Assembly: GCA_014529385.2 (NCBI GenBank)
Contig: CM043971.1
Span: 32,819,209 to 32,879,208 of the forward strand
Direction: 5' to 3'
From: Adiantum capillus-veneris
Lineage: Eukaryota > Streptophyta > Polypodiopsida > Polypodiales > Pteridaceae
Length of the DNA: 60,000 bases
The notes beneath the pieces are model-generated. The model was not told the DNA's origin and ran no database searches. It saw only the letters and a list, made by a program, of their open reading frames with translations. Within the stretch, counting starts at the first letter, position 1; each line of letters starts with the position of its first letter. Positions 18,790 through 29,374 of the stretch are shown one piece after another. The translations under genes were made by a program, and so were the position numbers.

Positions 18790-21386
18790 TTCCCGGACTT
18801 AAGTGGCCGCTCTTGATGATAAATGATCTACTCCGGTTGGAGTATTTCTTCCGTTTCCTCAACCTCAAGAGGTTCCTTAGCAATAGGTTGACTTAGAGGC
18901 GGTCCCACATACGGCCGGAGTAAACTAACATGAAAAGCATTGTGGATCTTCCAATTACATGGTAAGTCTAATCAGAACGTCACATCGTTCACTTGGTCAA
19001 TTATCTTAAACGGCCCATAATAGCGATTGTAAAGTTTTACCACTTTCCCTTTATGAGTCGCTTGTTTCTTTAGTCTTGCCTTCTCAAACTTGAATAAGAC
19101 TAATTGACCGACTGTTAACTCCACATTCCTTCTGTGCTTGTCTGCAGCTTTCTTATGTTTTTTCCTGAGAGCGCAAAATTGCTCTCTTCACTTGCCCGTA
19201 GGCCGCGTCCAAATCCCAAACAAACTCATCTGCTGCGAAAATCTTATCCTTAGTGACAAGGATCGGTGGAAGCAAAGGCTTACCATAGAGAACCTCAAAA
19301 GGTGCTTTCCTCGTAGACGAATGCACGGTATTGTTATATGCGTACTCAACAAGGGGCAAATACTTCTCCCAATCAGATTGTCTTTCTGACACTAAGATTT
19401 CAGCATATCCAATACTGTGGAATTAGCATCTCACTCTGTCCATCCGTTTGAGGATGATATGCAGAAGAAAAATTCAACTTTGTGCCACGGTTATCAAACA
19501 AGGCACGCCAAAAGTTGACTTTCATGCGAGGATCTCGATCACTCACAATAGACTTGGGCAGCCCATGATGCTTAAAGATCTGTGCTAGAAAAATTATAGC
19601 CATATGATCCGCTTTGATTGTTTTCTTGACTGGAATAAAGTGAACTTGCTGCTAAATCTGTCCACGATGGTCCAACTCGCATCATTTCCAGTTTGAGTCT
19701 TTGGGAGATCCATAATAAAATCCATGGCAATACTCTCCCAAGGTTGATCAGGCCCAAGTAAAGGTTGGAGTAACCCAGGCGTCTTATGCCGAACATACTT
19801 TATTTTTTGGCAAACCAAGCATTCCCTGACATATTGATCAATGTATGCTCTAAGGCTTAGCCAAAAGAAATAACTTTCCAATGCTAAGGTCGTAGGGAGA
19901 ATTCCCCGATGACCCGCATAAGGTGAAGCATGTGCTTCTTCTATAATTTTCTTTCTCAATGGTTCTGCCACACAAATTGCTTGGTGGTGATAGAGGTAAC
20001 CATCTCGAATGGATAGGGATATTCATCCTCTCCGTTCTGTAACTTACTCCAAATGGAGGAGAAGTCTAAGTCATTCCGATACAACTCTGGAAGTGATTCC
20101 AGTTCTTGGTGATACATAGAGGTAACTACGTTCACCCTAGGCCGTCTAGACAATGCGTCTGCAGCCACATTCTTGCTCCCAACCGTATAGAGGATCTGGA
20201 AGTGAAACATGGACAAAAAGTTGGCCCATCTCATTTGCTTCTCAAATAATTTCCGTTGCGTAAGAAAATACCGCAAACTCTGATGATAGGTTTTGATCAC
20301 AAAATCCGCTCCTAGAAGATAGTGCTTTCAAGTAGACAAGGCGTGGATCACAGCCATAAGTTCCTTCTCGTAGATCGAGGCATGCAATTCTGCATCCTTA
20401 AGTTGTCTACTTTCATAAGCCACTGCATGGGCTTCTTGGTTAAGAACTGCACCGATGTAATCACCTGAAGCATCACAATGAACCTCGAACGGTTTCCTTA
20501 AGTCTGGCACTATCAAAATAGGTCCATGGCTTAATAGGTACTTTATCCTACCAAAGGCACCTTGTTGTCTCGATCCCCACGGGAAAGGATCTTTTTCCTT
20601 GTTAGGTCATAAGTGGTCTTGCTACTTGAGCAAAGCTTCGGAGAACACAATCCCAAAAAACTTTGTACATCATGTACCGTAGTGGGAGTTGGCCAATCTT
20701 GCACGACTTGGATCTTTGCGGGATCCATTTTCACTTGGTTGTGTGAGACTATATGGCCAAGATAGTGTATCTCAGTGAGGAAGAACTCACTCTTCTTTGC
20801 ATTCACATGCAACTCATGCTTTCGCAATTCCTGAAACACTATGTCCAAGTGCTTCCGATGTTCCTCCTCAGTCTTTGAAAAGACGAGTATGTCATCAAAG
20901 AATACTCCTGTGAAAGCTCGGTGTGGGCTGAAAATTCAATCCATCGTTCGATTGAATGTGGCGGGAACATTGGTCAAGCCAAACAGCATTACCAAACATT
21001 CATAAAGTCCAAAAGTTGTGCGAAAGGCAGTCTTATGGACGTCCTCAAGGGCTATGCGTATCTGATGATACCCACTTTTTAAGTCAATGCGACCAAAGAA
21101 GCTTGCTCCCTACAACTTATCGAGAATATCATCAATCCAAGGTATCGGAAAGCGATTCTTGATAGTGATCTTGTTTAGAGCTCGAGAATCTATGTACATT
21201 CGAAACGTGCCGTCTTTCTTCTACACCAGTAGAACTGGAGAGCAGTAAGACGAAGTACTTGGTCGTACTAGACTTTTTCCAGAAGCTCGTTGACTTGCTT
21301 CAAAATTTCCTCTTGCTAAGCAAGACTAACCCGATAAGGGGGCAGGTTTGGGGGAGAGCTACCTGGTACGAGATCAATGCGATGAT
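18790..21386 (-). pseudogene. chromovirus pol pseudogene, reverse transcriptase to chromodomain
   Basis: Minus-strand order from 21386 downward: RT entry [36 protein letters not shown]; catalytic FFDDILVFSK (about 20880-20915); YLGHIVSHNQVKMDPAK; RNase H VHCDASGDYIGAVLNQ (about 20450) and LYTVGSKNVAADALSRRP (about 20150-20200); integrase zinc site HASPYAGHRG...CLVCQ (about 19790-19930); integrase acidic residues in MDFIMDLPKT (about 19700), VSDRDPRMKVNFW (about 19520-19550) and HPQTDGQSEM (about 19430); NAFHVSLLRPYVGPP; and chromodomain QPEQIIYHQERPLKSGK (about 18800-18850). All catalytic motifs remain but several frameshifts and stops separate them. Gag and protease are missing upstream, where a solo LTR sits instead. 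Confidence 0.9.
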
Positions 21387-22062
21387 TGTCACAAACTGCT
21401 GACGTGTCAAAGCCCTGAAGAATGGAGCTAACTTACAGATGCCTGCAGAGGGGCCTAAACCCTAAGAAGAACAAGTAACAAAAGAAGAAGTCCTACCAAC
21501 TTATGGGGACCCTGTCCGATGGGGCCCCAGTGACATAAAGGAATTAATATAAAGCAGAACCCACCCACACACACACGCAGCTGATGACGTGGTAGCAGTA
21601 CGGACGCCCCGGAAATCACGCTGACAGTGCTGACGTGGCAAGCCGTATGGATTTCTGTGCTTTGCACTGACATGCTGATGTGGCAGGTTGCTCGGATTTT
21701 CGTAAATTACGCTGGTAGCTTTTGGGCATTGCTTTTGGACCAGATGCTTTTAAGTTTGAAGGTTTTTCATGTAAAACTGCTTTTGGGGCCTAGGGCCTTT
21801 AAATATGAGGCTAAAGGCTCATTCTCTCGCATGCTTCCTAGAGAAGGTGCAGAGTCTGGAGTACCCGCTTGTACCTTGATGATGTAATATAAAGAAATAC
21901 TGAAAGGGGCGCCAAGGTTTGGGGCCAAAACTCTCTGGGGTGGAATTCCGCCACTCGGCGTCTCGTGTGTTGTGCATCTCTTTTAGTTCAGTTGTTATTT
22001 GAAGTGCTTAAAGTTGTTCAGTCTGTTCTTTTCCGTTGGCACGTGATGCCGTCCCCGTGACA
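21387..22062 (+). repeat. solo LTR of the same family as the non-autonomous element
   Basis: 676 bp, TGTCACAAACTGCTGACGTG...CCCCGTGACA. It matches 6194-6882 over most of its length: GGGGCCTAAACCCTAAGAAGAAC near the start, AAAGGGGCGCCAAGGTTTGGGGCC, and the common 3' end. It lacks the long telomere-like cluster and has a (CA)n near 21565. The flanks ATGAT and CATAT are not a duplication. Confidence 0.85.
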
Positions 22063-22370
22063 CATATTATCTACTTTGATGGTTTTCTTGACTAAGCTTG
22101 CTTACTAAACCTATCCACAATGGTCCAGATTGCATCATAGATTGCATCATTTCTAGTCTAAGTCTTAGAGAGATCCATAATAAAATCCATGGCAATACTG
22201 TACCAAGGCTGATTAGGCACGGACAAAGGTTGGCATAACTCACGCGTCTTATGCCGATGTACTTTACTTTTGGTAACTGAGCATTCCCCCGACATACTGG
22301 TCGATGTCTACTTTTGGGCTTGGCAAAAAGAAATACCGTTCCAATGCTAAGGTCGTAGGGAGAATACCCC
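22063..22370 (-). pseudogene. gypsy integrase zinc-region fragment
   Basis: Minus-strand reading near 22270-22365, GILPTTLALERYFF, then DIDQYVGG, corresponds to the integrase zinc region and parallels 19594-19930 of the neighbouring pol pseudogene at DNA level, for example CCATAATAAAATCCATGGCAATACT. It is a different copy. It lies on the same strand as that pol but where its gag should be, so it is not a simple continuation. Confidence 0.75.
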
Positions 22371-22479
22371 CCAAGGAGGCTCTTGAACCTGAGATCACAT
22401 GCCATTCTAAAGTATCTGATTATTAAGCAATGATGCAATCGCCATTTATGTATATTGTGTAGAGGCACACCCCGTGGTG
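22371..22479. other. unassigned junction sequence
   Basis: Short stretch between the integrase fragment and the coiled-coil exon candidate. No feature recognised. Confidence 0.4.
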
Positions 22480-22590
22480 ATTGCAGCCTCCAATTTGGCT
22501 TTCTCCCTCTACAACTTCAGCAAACGTGAGAGTTTTGATTTTGTTGAACGCAAAGATGCTTCTTTCATTTGATGTCTCAATCTCTCATTC
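22480..22590 (-). pseudogene. coiled-coil exon candidate of an unidentified gene
   Basis: The minus strand reads NERLRHQMKEASLRSTKSK, then LSRLLKL, one TAG, and REKAKLEAAITTG. The heptad-like, Lys/Glu/Leu-rich content suggests coiled coil. An acceptor-like CTCTCTTAG lies just upstream (about plus 22590) and a GTGTGC donor-like site downstream (about plus 22477). It lies on the same strand as, and about 0.7 kb downstream of, the exon at 23270-23416, so both may belong to one gene. The TAG argues for decay or a wrong boundary. Confidence 0.35.
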
Positions 22591-23269
22591 TACTAAGAGA
22601 GTTGTCGGTCATAGCCCATGGGTAGTTTTTCATCTAAACGGTAGGATTTCTTGACTCATCTTTTTAAAAAAATCACCCAATCCTCATGAATACATAATTC
22701 AATGCCAAAGATCGCATGTAAAGAAAGGTCATCGCTTGCACTTGAGAATGAAATTGTGTTTTCAATATATAATCCCTTCACCAAGCTGACGTTTGAGTGT
22801 GGATACACTTGTCACAAAGGATGCAAAAACTTTTCCTTAAATTATCATTTGTTTATAAAAGAAGAGTGCCAACAAAATTTTTGACATACTGACCAACCTA
22901 GAAGAACAAGCTCAGATTGTAACTGATGATCTAGCAATGGATTTGAAGAATTCTGACATGCGTTATAAATGTTAGACAATCATCCTTCAGGAAACAAGTT
23001 TCCCAGCTTGGAACTCAGAACTCAACAAATAAGCAACTTGAGACAAAAAATTCCATAAACAACTGAAGATTAAAACTAGTCTCGAGAGAAAAAAATGATC
23101 CTCCAGAAAGTTTAAGTTACCATACCAAGGTATCATAACCCATCGCCTTCATGCTCTTCAAGAGCGAAAGACGAAGGCATACTGTGGCAGAATGTGGTAA
23201 AAAGTGAACTTAATTTCTTCAGGAAAGCAAATTTAGGGAGTCATACACATGGTGAATCTAAAAACATAC
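22591..23269. other. intron-like sequence; a plus-strand coiled-coil-like stretch
   Basis: Mostly non-coding in appearance. On the plus strand at 22876-22974 a short frame reads TNLEEQAQIVTDDLAMDLKN, coding-like but on the strand opposite to the neighbouring exon candidates. Nothing else is supported. Confidence 0.3.
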
Positions 23270-23416
23270 CAGGCGATCTTGGACGATCTTGGCACCGCCA
23301 GCAACTGCTTGGCCAGCATGCTGAGCCACACTCCGGACAGTGCGAGACAGATTTGGCCCGATATTTTTGCCCCCCACCTCTGCTGCTTTGCTGATTGCAG
23401 ACCTTAGCCATGACAT
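23270..23416 (-). CDS. first exon of an unidentified host-like protein
   Basis: From the ATG at plus 23416 to 23270 the minus strand codes 49 residues: MSWLRSAISKAAEVGGKNIG, then LSRTVRSVAQHAGQAVAGG and AKIVQDRL. It ends precisely at a strong splice donor CTG|GTATGT. The composition (basic amphipathic start, no stops, donor in frame) looks like a genuine first coding exon. I recognise this style of N-terminus from plant proteins but cannot assign a family with confidence. The longer frame starting upstream adds a hydrophobic MVATTAFLAFSGSV-like stretch; I prefer the internal ATG. Later exons should lie at lower coordinates. Confidence 0.45.
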
Positions 23417-23497
23417 CTCAGCCAAAACAGATCCTGAAAACGCCAAGAAGGCTGTAGTCGCAACCAATCAACAATGCTCTGTACGCGTTTTTTTGCG

Positions 23498-23501
<4 letters not shown>

Positions 23502-23538
<37 letters not shown>
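23502..23538. repeat. (GT)n microsatellite
   Basis: Uninterrupted TG/GT dinucleotides, about 18 units. Confidence 0.97.
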
Positions 23539-23540
<2 letters not shown>

Positions 23541-23688
23541 GTGACCGAGTAAGGTTTGCGGCTCGCAGTCAATTGTATCTTCTGTGTAAATGGCCCAAGA
23601 CAGAGAGGAAAAAAATATTCAACTTCGTATCCCAAGAGAGTGGTGCACACCATAAGTCTTGAGCTCAAGACCGTATACACATGGCTTA

Positions 23689-23980
23689 GGCTCTGGTCAC
23701 GCGAGGCTTAGTTATCAATTAAAGATAACTAAGCCAACTATGCCCATAATGCCCATACATAGCATTAAATGAATAACTAAGCCTCTTGCATGGTCACTCG
23801 AGGCTTAGTTATTCATTCATCCTCCCAACTAAGCCTTGAACTTCACAACTTTGCCAAAATCGGCATAGTTACGAAGGGTGGGCATAGTTATTCATTAATG
23901 CTCCTTTTTGCGTGTGACGAAGAATGAGGCTTAGTTATTTGTTCGAATAACTGATAACTAAGCCTCGCGTGACCATAGCC
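23689..23980. mobile_element. Tourist-like MITE (PIF/Harbinger type), two-unit composite
   Basis: 292 bp with 28-bp terminal inverted repeats, GGCTCTGGTCACGCGAGGC... and its complement ...GCCTCGCGTGACCATAGCC, one mismatch. It is flanked by TTA on both sides (23686-23688, 23981-23983), the 3-bp target typical of PIF/Harbinger. Inside, GAATAACTAAGCCTC (23771-23785) and GGTCACTCGAGGCTTAGTTATTC (23792-23814) form an internal back-to-back pair of the same termini, so it looks like two MITE units joined. No coding capacity. Confidence 0.85.
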
Positions 23981-23983
23981 TTA

Positions 23984-24545
23984 GTTGTTTATAGCTCCAA
24001 TCCCCTTGGAATGGGCGGCCATGCCTTCACACACCGCTCCAATTTTGTCTCCAACATTGCAGAAGATTCGTATGAGGAGAATCTACCGAAATCCTCTCTC
24101 TAGCTCTTAAGTCTATGAGTTCTTTGCACCACTTGGGGAATCATGTGCATGACAGTCCCACCTATGGCTGTTAGGCACCCTAGCTGTCATACTAGCAAAC
24201 GTTGTTTGCTCGCCCAGGCGTATTGTCGCGTCTCTACATCTCAAGCTTCTCTTCTTAAACTACGTCCACACCTAATAAATTCACAATCATCTACATGCTC
24301 TTTCGTTGCCTCATCTTTTCCTGCGACACTTGCCCACCTATTTTGACACCCATTGCCTCATGGCCTTCTACTTTGTATCTAGTTGCATCGTGTATGTGAT
24401 TCCCCATGTCGCACATAACTCTCCAAGACTATCAATAGGTCGCACTCGTTGTGTGAGTGTCCTACCCATGTTGCACATGGGTGGTGCACATGGGCAAATG
24501 ACAAAGGAGATGGGAGGGAAGGCGGTGACAGAGGAGGGTCTTGAC
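23984..24545. other. no recognisable feature
   Basis: Unique-looking sequence with only short open frames on either strand; none shows a domain. Confidence 0.5.
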
Positions 24546-25045
24546 AAGGTAGTTTTTTTTTTTTTTTTTTTTTGGGGGGGGGGGGGGGATCTTCGAGCTA
24601 TTATAGTTTTTAAAAGATGAGCTGATATGTGTATAAATTAAAGTCAAGTTTACATTTATTGAAGTTGACAATCTTATCAAAAAGCATATGCATATGATTG
24701 GTTGAACGCGTTTCTTTTTCGCATGGGGAGTGCTAGTCAACCTCCATCAATTTTTGAGCAAGGGGCAATATTGGCAAGGCTTCAATGTTAGCATATAAGG
24801 TAGTTTTTTTTTTTTTTTTTTTGGGGGGGGGGGGGGGATCTTCGAGCTATTATAGTTTTTAAAAGATGAGCTGATATGTGTATAAATTAAAGTCAAGTTT
24901 ACATTTATTGAAGTTGACAATCTTATCAAAAAGCATATGCATATGATTGGTTGAACGCGTTTCTTTTTCGCATGGGGAGTGCTAGTCAACCTCCATCAAT
25001 TTTTGAGCAAGGGGCAATATTGGCAAGGCTTCAATGTTAGCATAT
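24546..25045. repeat. tandem duplication of about 250 bp, each copy headed by T-run/G-run
   Basis: Units 24546-24796 and 24797-25045 are almost identical. Each starts AAGGTAG, then T21G15 (24553-24588) or T19G15 (24804-24837), then ATCTTCGAGCTATTATAG. Both end GCTTCAATGTTAGCATAT. Confidence 0.95.
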
Positions 25046-25620
25046 TGCATAGACGCTTCCAAAGTTTGGAATATGCTATTATCATACGAACTTGGGGGGG
25101 AGAGGGGGACTTTGCAACATGTCTGAATGCTTTTTTACTAGAGGTCAGCATGAACCAATCCAAGGGGGACATGCATGGTTCTGCATGGTTCATACGACAG
25201 CTCTCTACTTCTCAGTATACATGGCTATAAGCCAAATTCAAGCCCAAATGACAAAATCAGACTGCACCCCATTCTCTAGTGAGAGTTTACTTCCAAATTT
25301 TAGGACACCTGGCCACAGAGGGGCGACAAGGTTAGACAATTTCAATTTCTTCTAGATTTTCTATGTTTTAACCTTTCATTTGGAAAAGATTTCCCTGTTG
25401 TGCAAAGCAAAGTGCTTTGACAGACACGAGAAGCAAGGCTTCTACTCAATGCCAAAGTACTACCCATTGACTTAGGATCAAGGGTAATGGCACACGAATT
25501 TGGCAAATTTGCAATATACGGATATAAGCTCACATTTTACATTTGGCAACGTTAAATTGTGACATATCCATGCCAGTACCAATTTTGCAAGGACCGGATG
25601 GAATTGACTCCCACTATGGA
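25024..25620 (+). repeat. dispersed repeat R, copy 1
   Basis: From CAAGGCTTCAATGTTAGCATATTG to about TTTTGCAAGGACCGG, this stretch aligns with 56107-56690 in the same orientation. Landmarks are CTTCCAAAGTTTGGAATATGCTAT, the TTGACTTAGGATCAAGGG stretch and ATAAGCTCACAT. No coding potential or terminal structure was found. Its class is unknown. Confidence 0.75.
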
Positions 25621-26320
25621 GCACCTTCCAAGTCCTCTACACCCATTTGTAAATTTTGACAGCATGACCCTGCAAGGAAGGGCGGTCTTTAAATAGATGC
25701 AAGGGATCCTCCAAAGCTGCTTTGCATCCAGAGAAAGTTTCTAGGCCAAGACGTCTAGCAAGAATCTTGTTTCAAGTTGGGATAGTCCCCCCACAATACC
25801 TTCCAAGTGAATATCTTCATTAAGCTTGACCATTTCACCTCCCAAATGTTGTTTAGACACTTTTGACATTTCTCTTTAGACAAATTCACCTTTCATAATT
25901 TGATTAGCAGCATGAACCAATCCACTTTATACACATCAACTTTCCATAAAACTCCAAAGTTGTGGCATTGCAAAATTTCTATCTGTGGGCCCAATCCAAG
26001 CTTTCTAATCAAGCTATGTCCCAGTGGTAGGAAGTTGGCAATTACTTAGAACTTTTGAGACTCTCTTGTGTCAAAATCCTTTCATTTAGATTCAACCCAT
26101 GTTGAAACACCAACCGGTGGACATCCTTTCATCAAAAATTGCCGTTGTCCCAGAGATGAGCTAGCTTGGAGATCCCTATGTTATTAACTTGTCCAAAAAC
26201 TTCCCTCCAAGAGGTATTTAGGGTTCCTCCTCCTAACTTAGAGAGCCAAGAGGCCATTGTAAGATGGAGTACCTGCGAAGTTTTGTAGTCATGGGATTTG
26301 AGAGGCATCTTCCCTTCTTA
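25621..26320 (-). pseudogene. LINE fragment A, 3' part of ORF2
   Basis: The DNA parallels fragments C (29820-30370) and D: TCCTCTACACCCATTTGTAAATTTTG, GGCGGTCTTTAAATAGATGCAAGGGATCC, and AGAGAGCCAAGAGGCCATTGTAAGATGG. In the relatives this region encodes the C-terminal part of a LINE reverse transcriptase with the zf-RVT region on the minus strand. Here stops are frequent and the 3' end is missing. Confidence 0.55.
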
Positions 26321-26524
26321 AGGCATTTTTCCCTTCACAGGAAAGGAGGAAAAAAGGTGAATACATTTTTGGACTGGTATACAATTTTTTTTCCCTTCAA
26401 GTAAGAAGGGTGAGTGTTTGATGATTTTGTCTTTGGAAGAGCAATGTTGAAAATAACATGTCAACGATCTTACTCCTGAAGCAAAGCGAACCTTCCCCTT
26501 GTTTATTCTTTTTTCCTCCCCCAT
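26321..26524. other. unassigned spacer between LINE fragments
   Basis: A/T-rich stretch, no domain. The poly(T) near 26525 belongs to the next fragment. Confidence 0.4.
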
Positions 26525-27570
26525 TTTTTTTGGGGCCATACTCAAAATTGTGAGCGAAGAAGTTATATTATCTTAGAAATGAAAGTACATTAAGCCTTAA
26601 TCATAGACCTCGCCCTGAAGAGTCAAAAGAGACAAATGGTTTCTTTTGAATACTCAAAGGTTTCTTGATTTCCAAGTTTGCTTGAGAGAGCAAAAGAGAA
26701 CATCTGAGTGCAAACCAGCATATCTTGGATTTTTATCACCTTCCCTCCTAGAATCAGATCATTCTTGAAAATGAAAATCTTCCAGGTCTTTTGCACCCAC
26801 TTGCAAACTTTACCCACCTAATCTTTAGTGGTCAAGAGTCTTTGAATAAATGAAGGGGTCTTCAACGATTACTTTGCACCCTAAGGAGAGGTCTTTGTCT
26901 ATTCCTCTAGCTTTCACCTTGACCCTAGTTGGAATAACTTCATATGCAAGGCCATGGAGGATTTTGGATGCTACCTAAAACTATTGCCCATTTTGCCTCA
27001 AGCCACAACAACTTCCACTGTTTGTTAAGTGAAGAGAACCAATCTGCTTTGATGTATGTAGGGAACATACACCAATCTACATCAATTTGGTGTATGTTAC
27101 CTTAGTTTGTGGAAAAGAAAAGTTCTGGTTCTTGGGCCAACACTAGACTTTCTAATAAAATTTTGCTTCATAAATTGGTGCTAGAACATTGCTTAGACCT
27201 TCCACCACTCTATTGACCAGTAGAATTTCAGTTCCATTGATATTGAAATGGGTAGTCATTTGGTTCACTTCTTTCTAGCTCAGGTTACTTTGGCCCCATA
27301 ACTGAGTTAGATGTATCAATACTTTATTGATGATTCTTTATTGCCCACTTCTCTTCAATAGGGCTTTAGTGAACCACCTCCAAACTTAGAGAACCAATGG
27401 GACTAGTGTGTAATAGAGTTCTTAATGTATCTAATTGTCTCCCCCTATTCAAGTGCTTCTAATGCTTTGGCACATTTTTGCACTAGCTCTCTCATGGTGG
27501 TGTCTAAATCCATTGAAAACTTTCTTAAGGGTGAATACACAATTTATACTTATTCTTTTCCTTAGGGTGA
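26525..27570 (-). pseudogene. LINE fragment B with 3' end
   Basis: The minus strand ends with ...GAGTATGGCCCCAAAAAAAA (plus 26525-26545), an apparent LINE 3' end with a short poly(A). Inside, CKWVQKTWKIFIFKNDLILGG (about 26740-26810) matches CKWIQYTWKIGFFKNDLVLGG in fragment D, from the C-terminal zf-RVT-like region of ORF2. Further 5' the DNA follows fragment D through GGGACTAGTGTGTAATAGAG (27393). Frames are heavily interrupted and the 5' part is missing, as usual for 5'-truncated LINE copies. Confidence 0.7.
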
Positions 27571-29374
27571 ACTATATCCCTTATGGTGGAGCAACAAACT
27601 TGGCCATGGTCGAAGGTGTAGGGAAATGTCCTGAGTGGGGGTGCCCAACTACTTCTCCTTCGTTCTACTTCACTTGACTTTGCTTTTTTTGGTAAAGGGA
27701 GAGGACCACCCTCCCTCCTCTCTTCGAAGAGGGCTCGGTGGTCCAATTCTAGATGGAGCTACTCTTGTAAGGAGTTCATGGTGTTGTAGGGGCAGCCTTG
27801 GTGACCTCTTTGTGCTTTGCTTCCCTATGGTGATCGATCTTCTGATGTCCTCTGATTGGGCTTATATTCTCGTTGGTGTTAATTCACTGGTCTACTCGTC
27901 TAGTTTTTGTTGGGGCTTCTTTGCAAGTTCCTTTTCCTAATGCTTTTTTTTTTGTTTTCTTTGCATGGGCACATTTTACTCTATGATAGGGGTTAGATTG
28001 TGGTGTTCCCCTTGCTTTTAATCATAGCACATTAGGCTTACTTTTAATCATCTTTGAACTATCATTATCCCTCGTGGTCATTGTATTGCATGGAGTGCTT
28101 AATTTTTGGGAGCTTCTAATCTAGAGCTTTTTAAAAAAAGGTCTTTTTAAGTTGCTGGTAGAATTTGGAAAAATCTTGTACTTGTACAACCTCCTTTGAC
28201 TTTCCAGTTTCATGAGATTTTTCATTTTGTATATTATCAACCTTCACTTTCCTAATCCATGTTCAACCTTCCAATTCCATAGCCTTCTAGTTTCCAATTT
28301 CCCATTGCACCTCTTATTTTAGCCTAAAGTAATTTTCTTTTCTTCATTAAATTCTGGCAACTTGATGAACTCTTAAAACAAACAATATACTCCCCATATT
28401 TCATATAGTAGATTTTCAAGTTAAGGGAAACCCAATAATAAGTGCATTGTTTGCAAAATCTACATAAGGTCTCAGCTCAAGTGTTGATCTTGTGGATCAT
28501 ATGCATTGAAGTTGGTAGCACATAATTGAGTACAAAAGTCCAAAGAAGCCATGAATTGATAGTCACCTTGATTACAAAGAGAAAAATTGTTCGTCTACTA
28601 ACACAACCATGCTTCATGTTTTAAGAGGAAAGGAAATCTACTAATTTTGGAGTCATCATCATTAATAGATATAGTTTTTCATCCATTATATGTAGCATAG
28701 GGTGGTTTCGAAGCAACTTTTTTCACCTCTGAAGACAACAACCTTAAGGACTAAATTCTCGTGTAGGTGAGCAAAGAGAAAAAATTAAGATCTAGCATCT
28801 TAAGGCGGCAAACCAAGGGTTAGAAGTGTCTAGAGAAATGCACAAAAATCTATTTGAGGATATAGCTATGGAGTGAGATTGGCATGCCATTTTCAAGATT
28901 TACCACCTAAAATCACTATGGGATTCACCTGAACACGAGTCTTTCTCCACTAAAAGGCAAGGGCATGAGAGAAAACCTCATCTAGCTAGTTGAAGGCAGA
29001 TTGATTTCTCTTTTGGAGGGAACCTTCGTCTTGATTGCAAATGACTTATGGTGGTAGATCTTTAAGGGATACTCTATGAAAATGAACAAGTAGATTGTTC
29101 CTTCCTTGAGGTGAAAAGGAACAAAAAAAACAAATAATTTTTGTGAATGCTACTAACCCAAAGCCTAAGATTTCGGAACTAAAGTCCTAAGTCCATGTCT
29201 TTCATGTATACATCTCTTTTCATATTTATGAAATGATGGTAGTCATAGATTTTTTCACTTGTAATTTGAGTGCTATTTCATCATGTATGTATTCAATGTT
29301 TAAAAAAAATAAAATAACTAGATCAGGCAATCAAAACCATTAGCAACTAGAGTGGCACGCAATGTCTTTTTCAT
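27571..29374. other. long stretch without a supported gene
   Basis: Open frames are short. A 101-codon plus-strand frame (27635-27940) has hydrophobic, Ser-rich content but no recognisable domain and probably arises by chance. From 28130 to 29370 the sequence is A/T-rich with frequent stops in all frames. Confidence 0.5.

Noticed and set aside
28130-29370. Possible 5' part (endonuclease) of the LINE family
   Set aside because: No EEP motifs could be read in any frame, so it stays unassigned.
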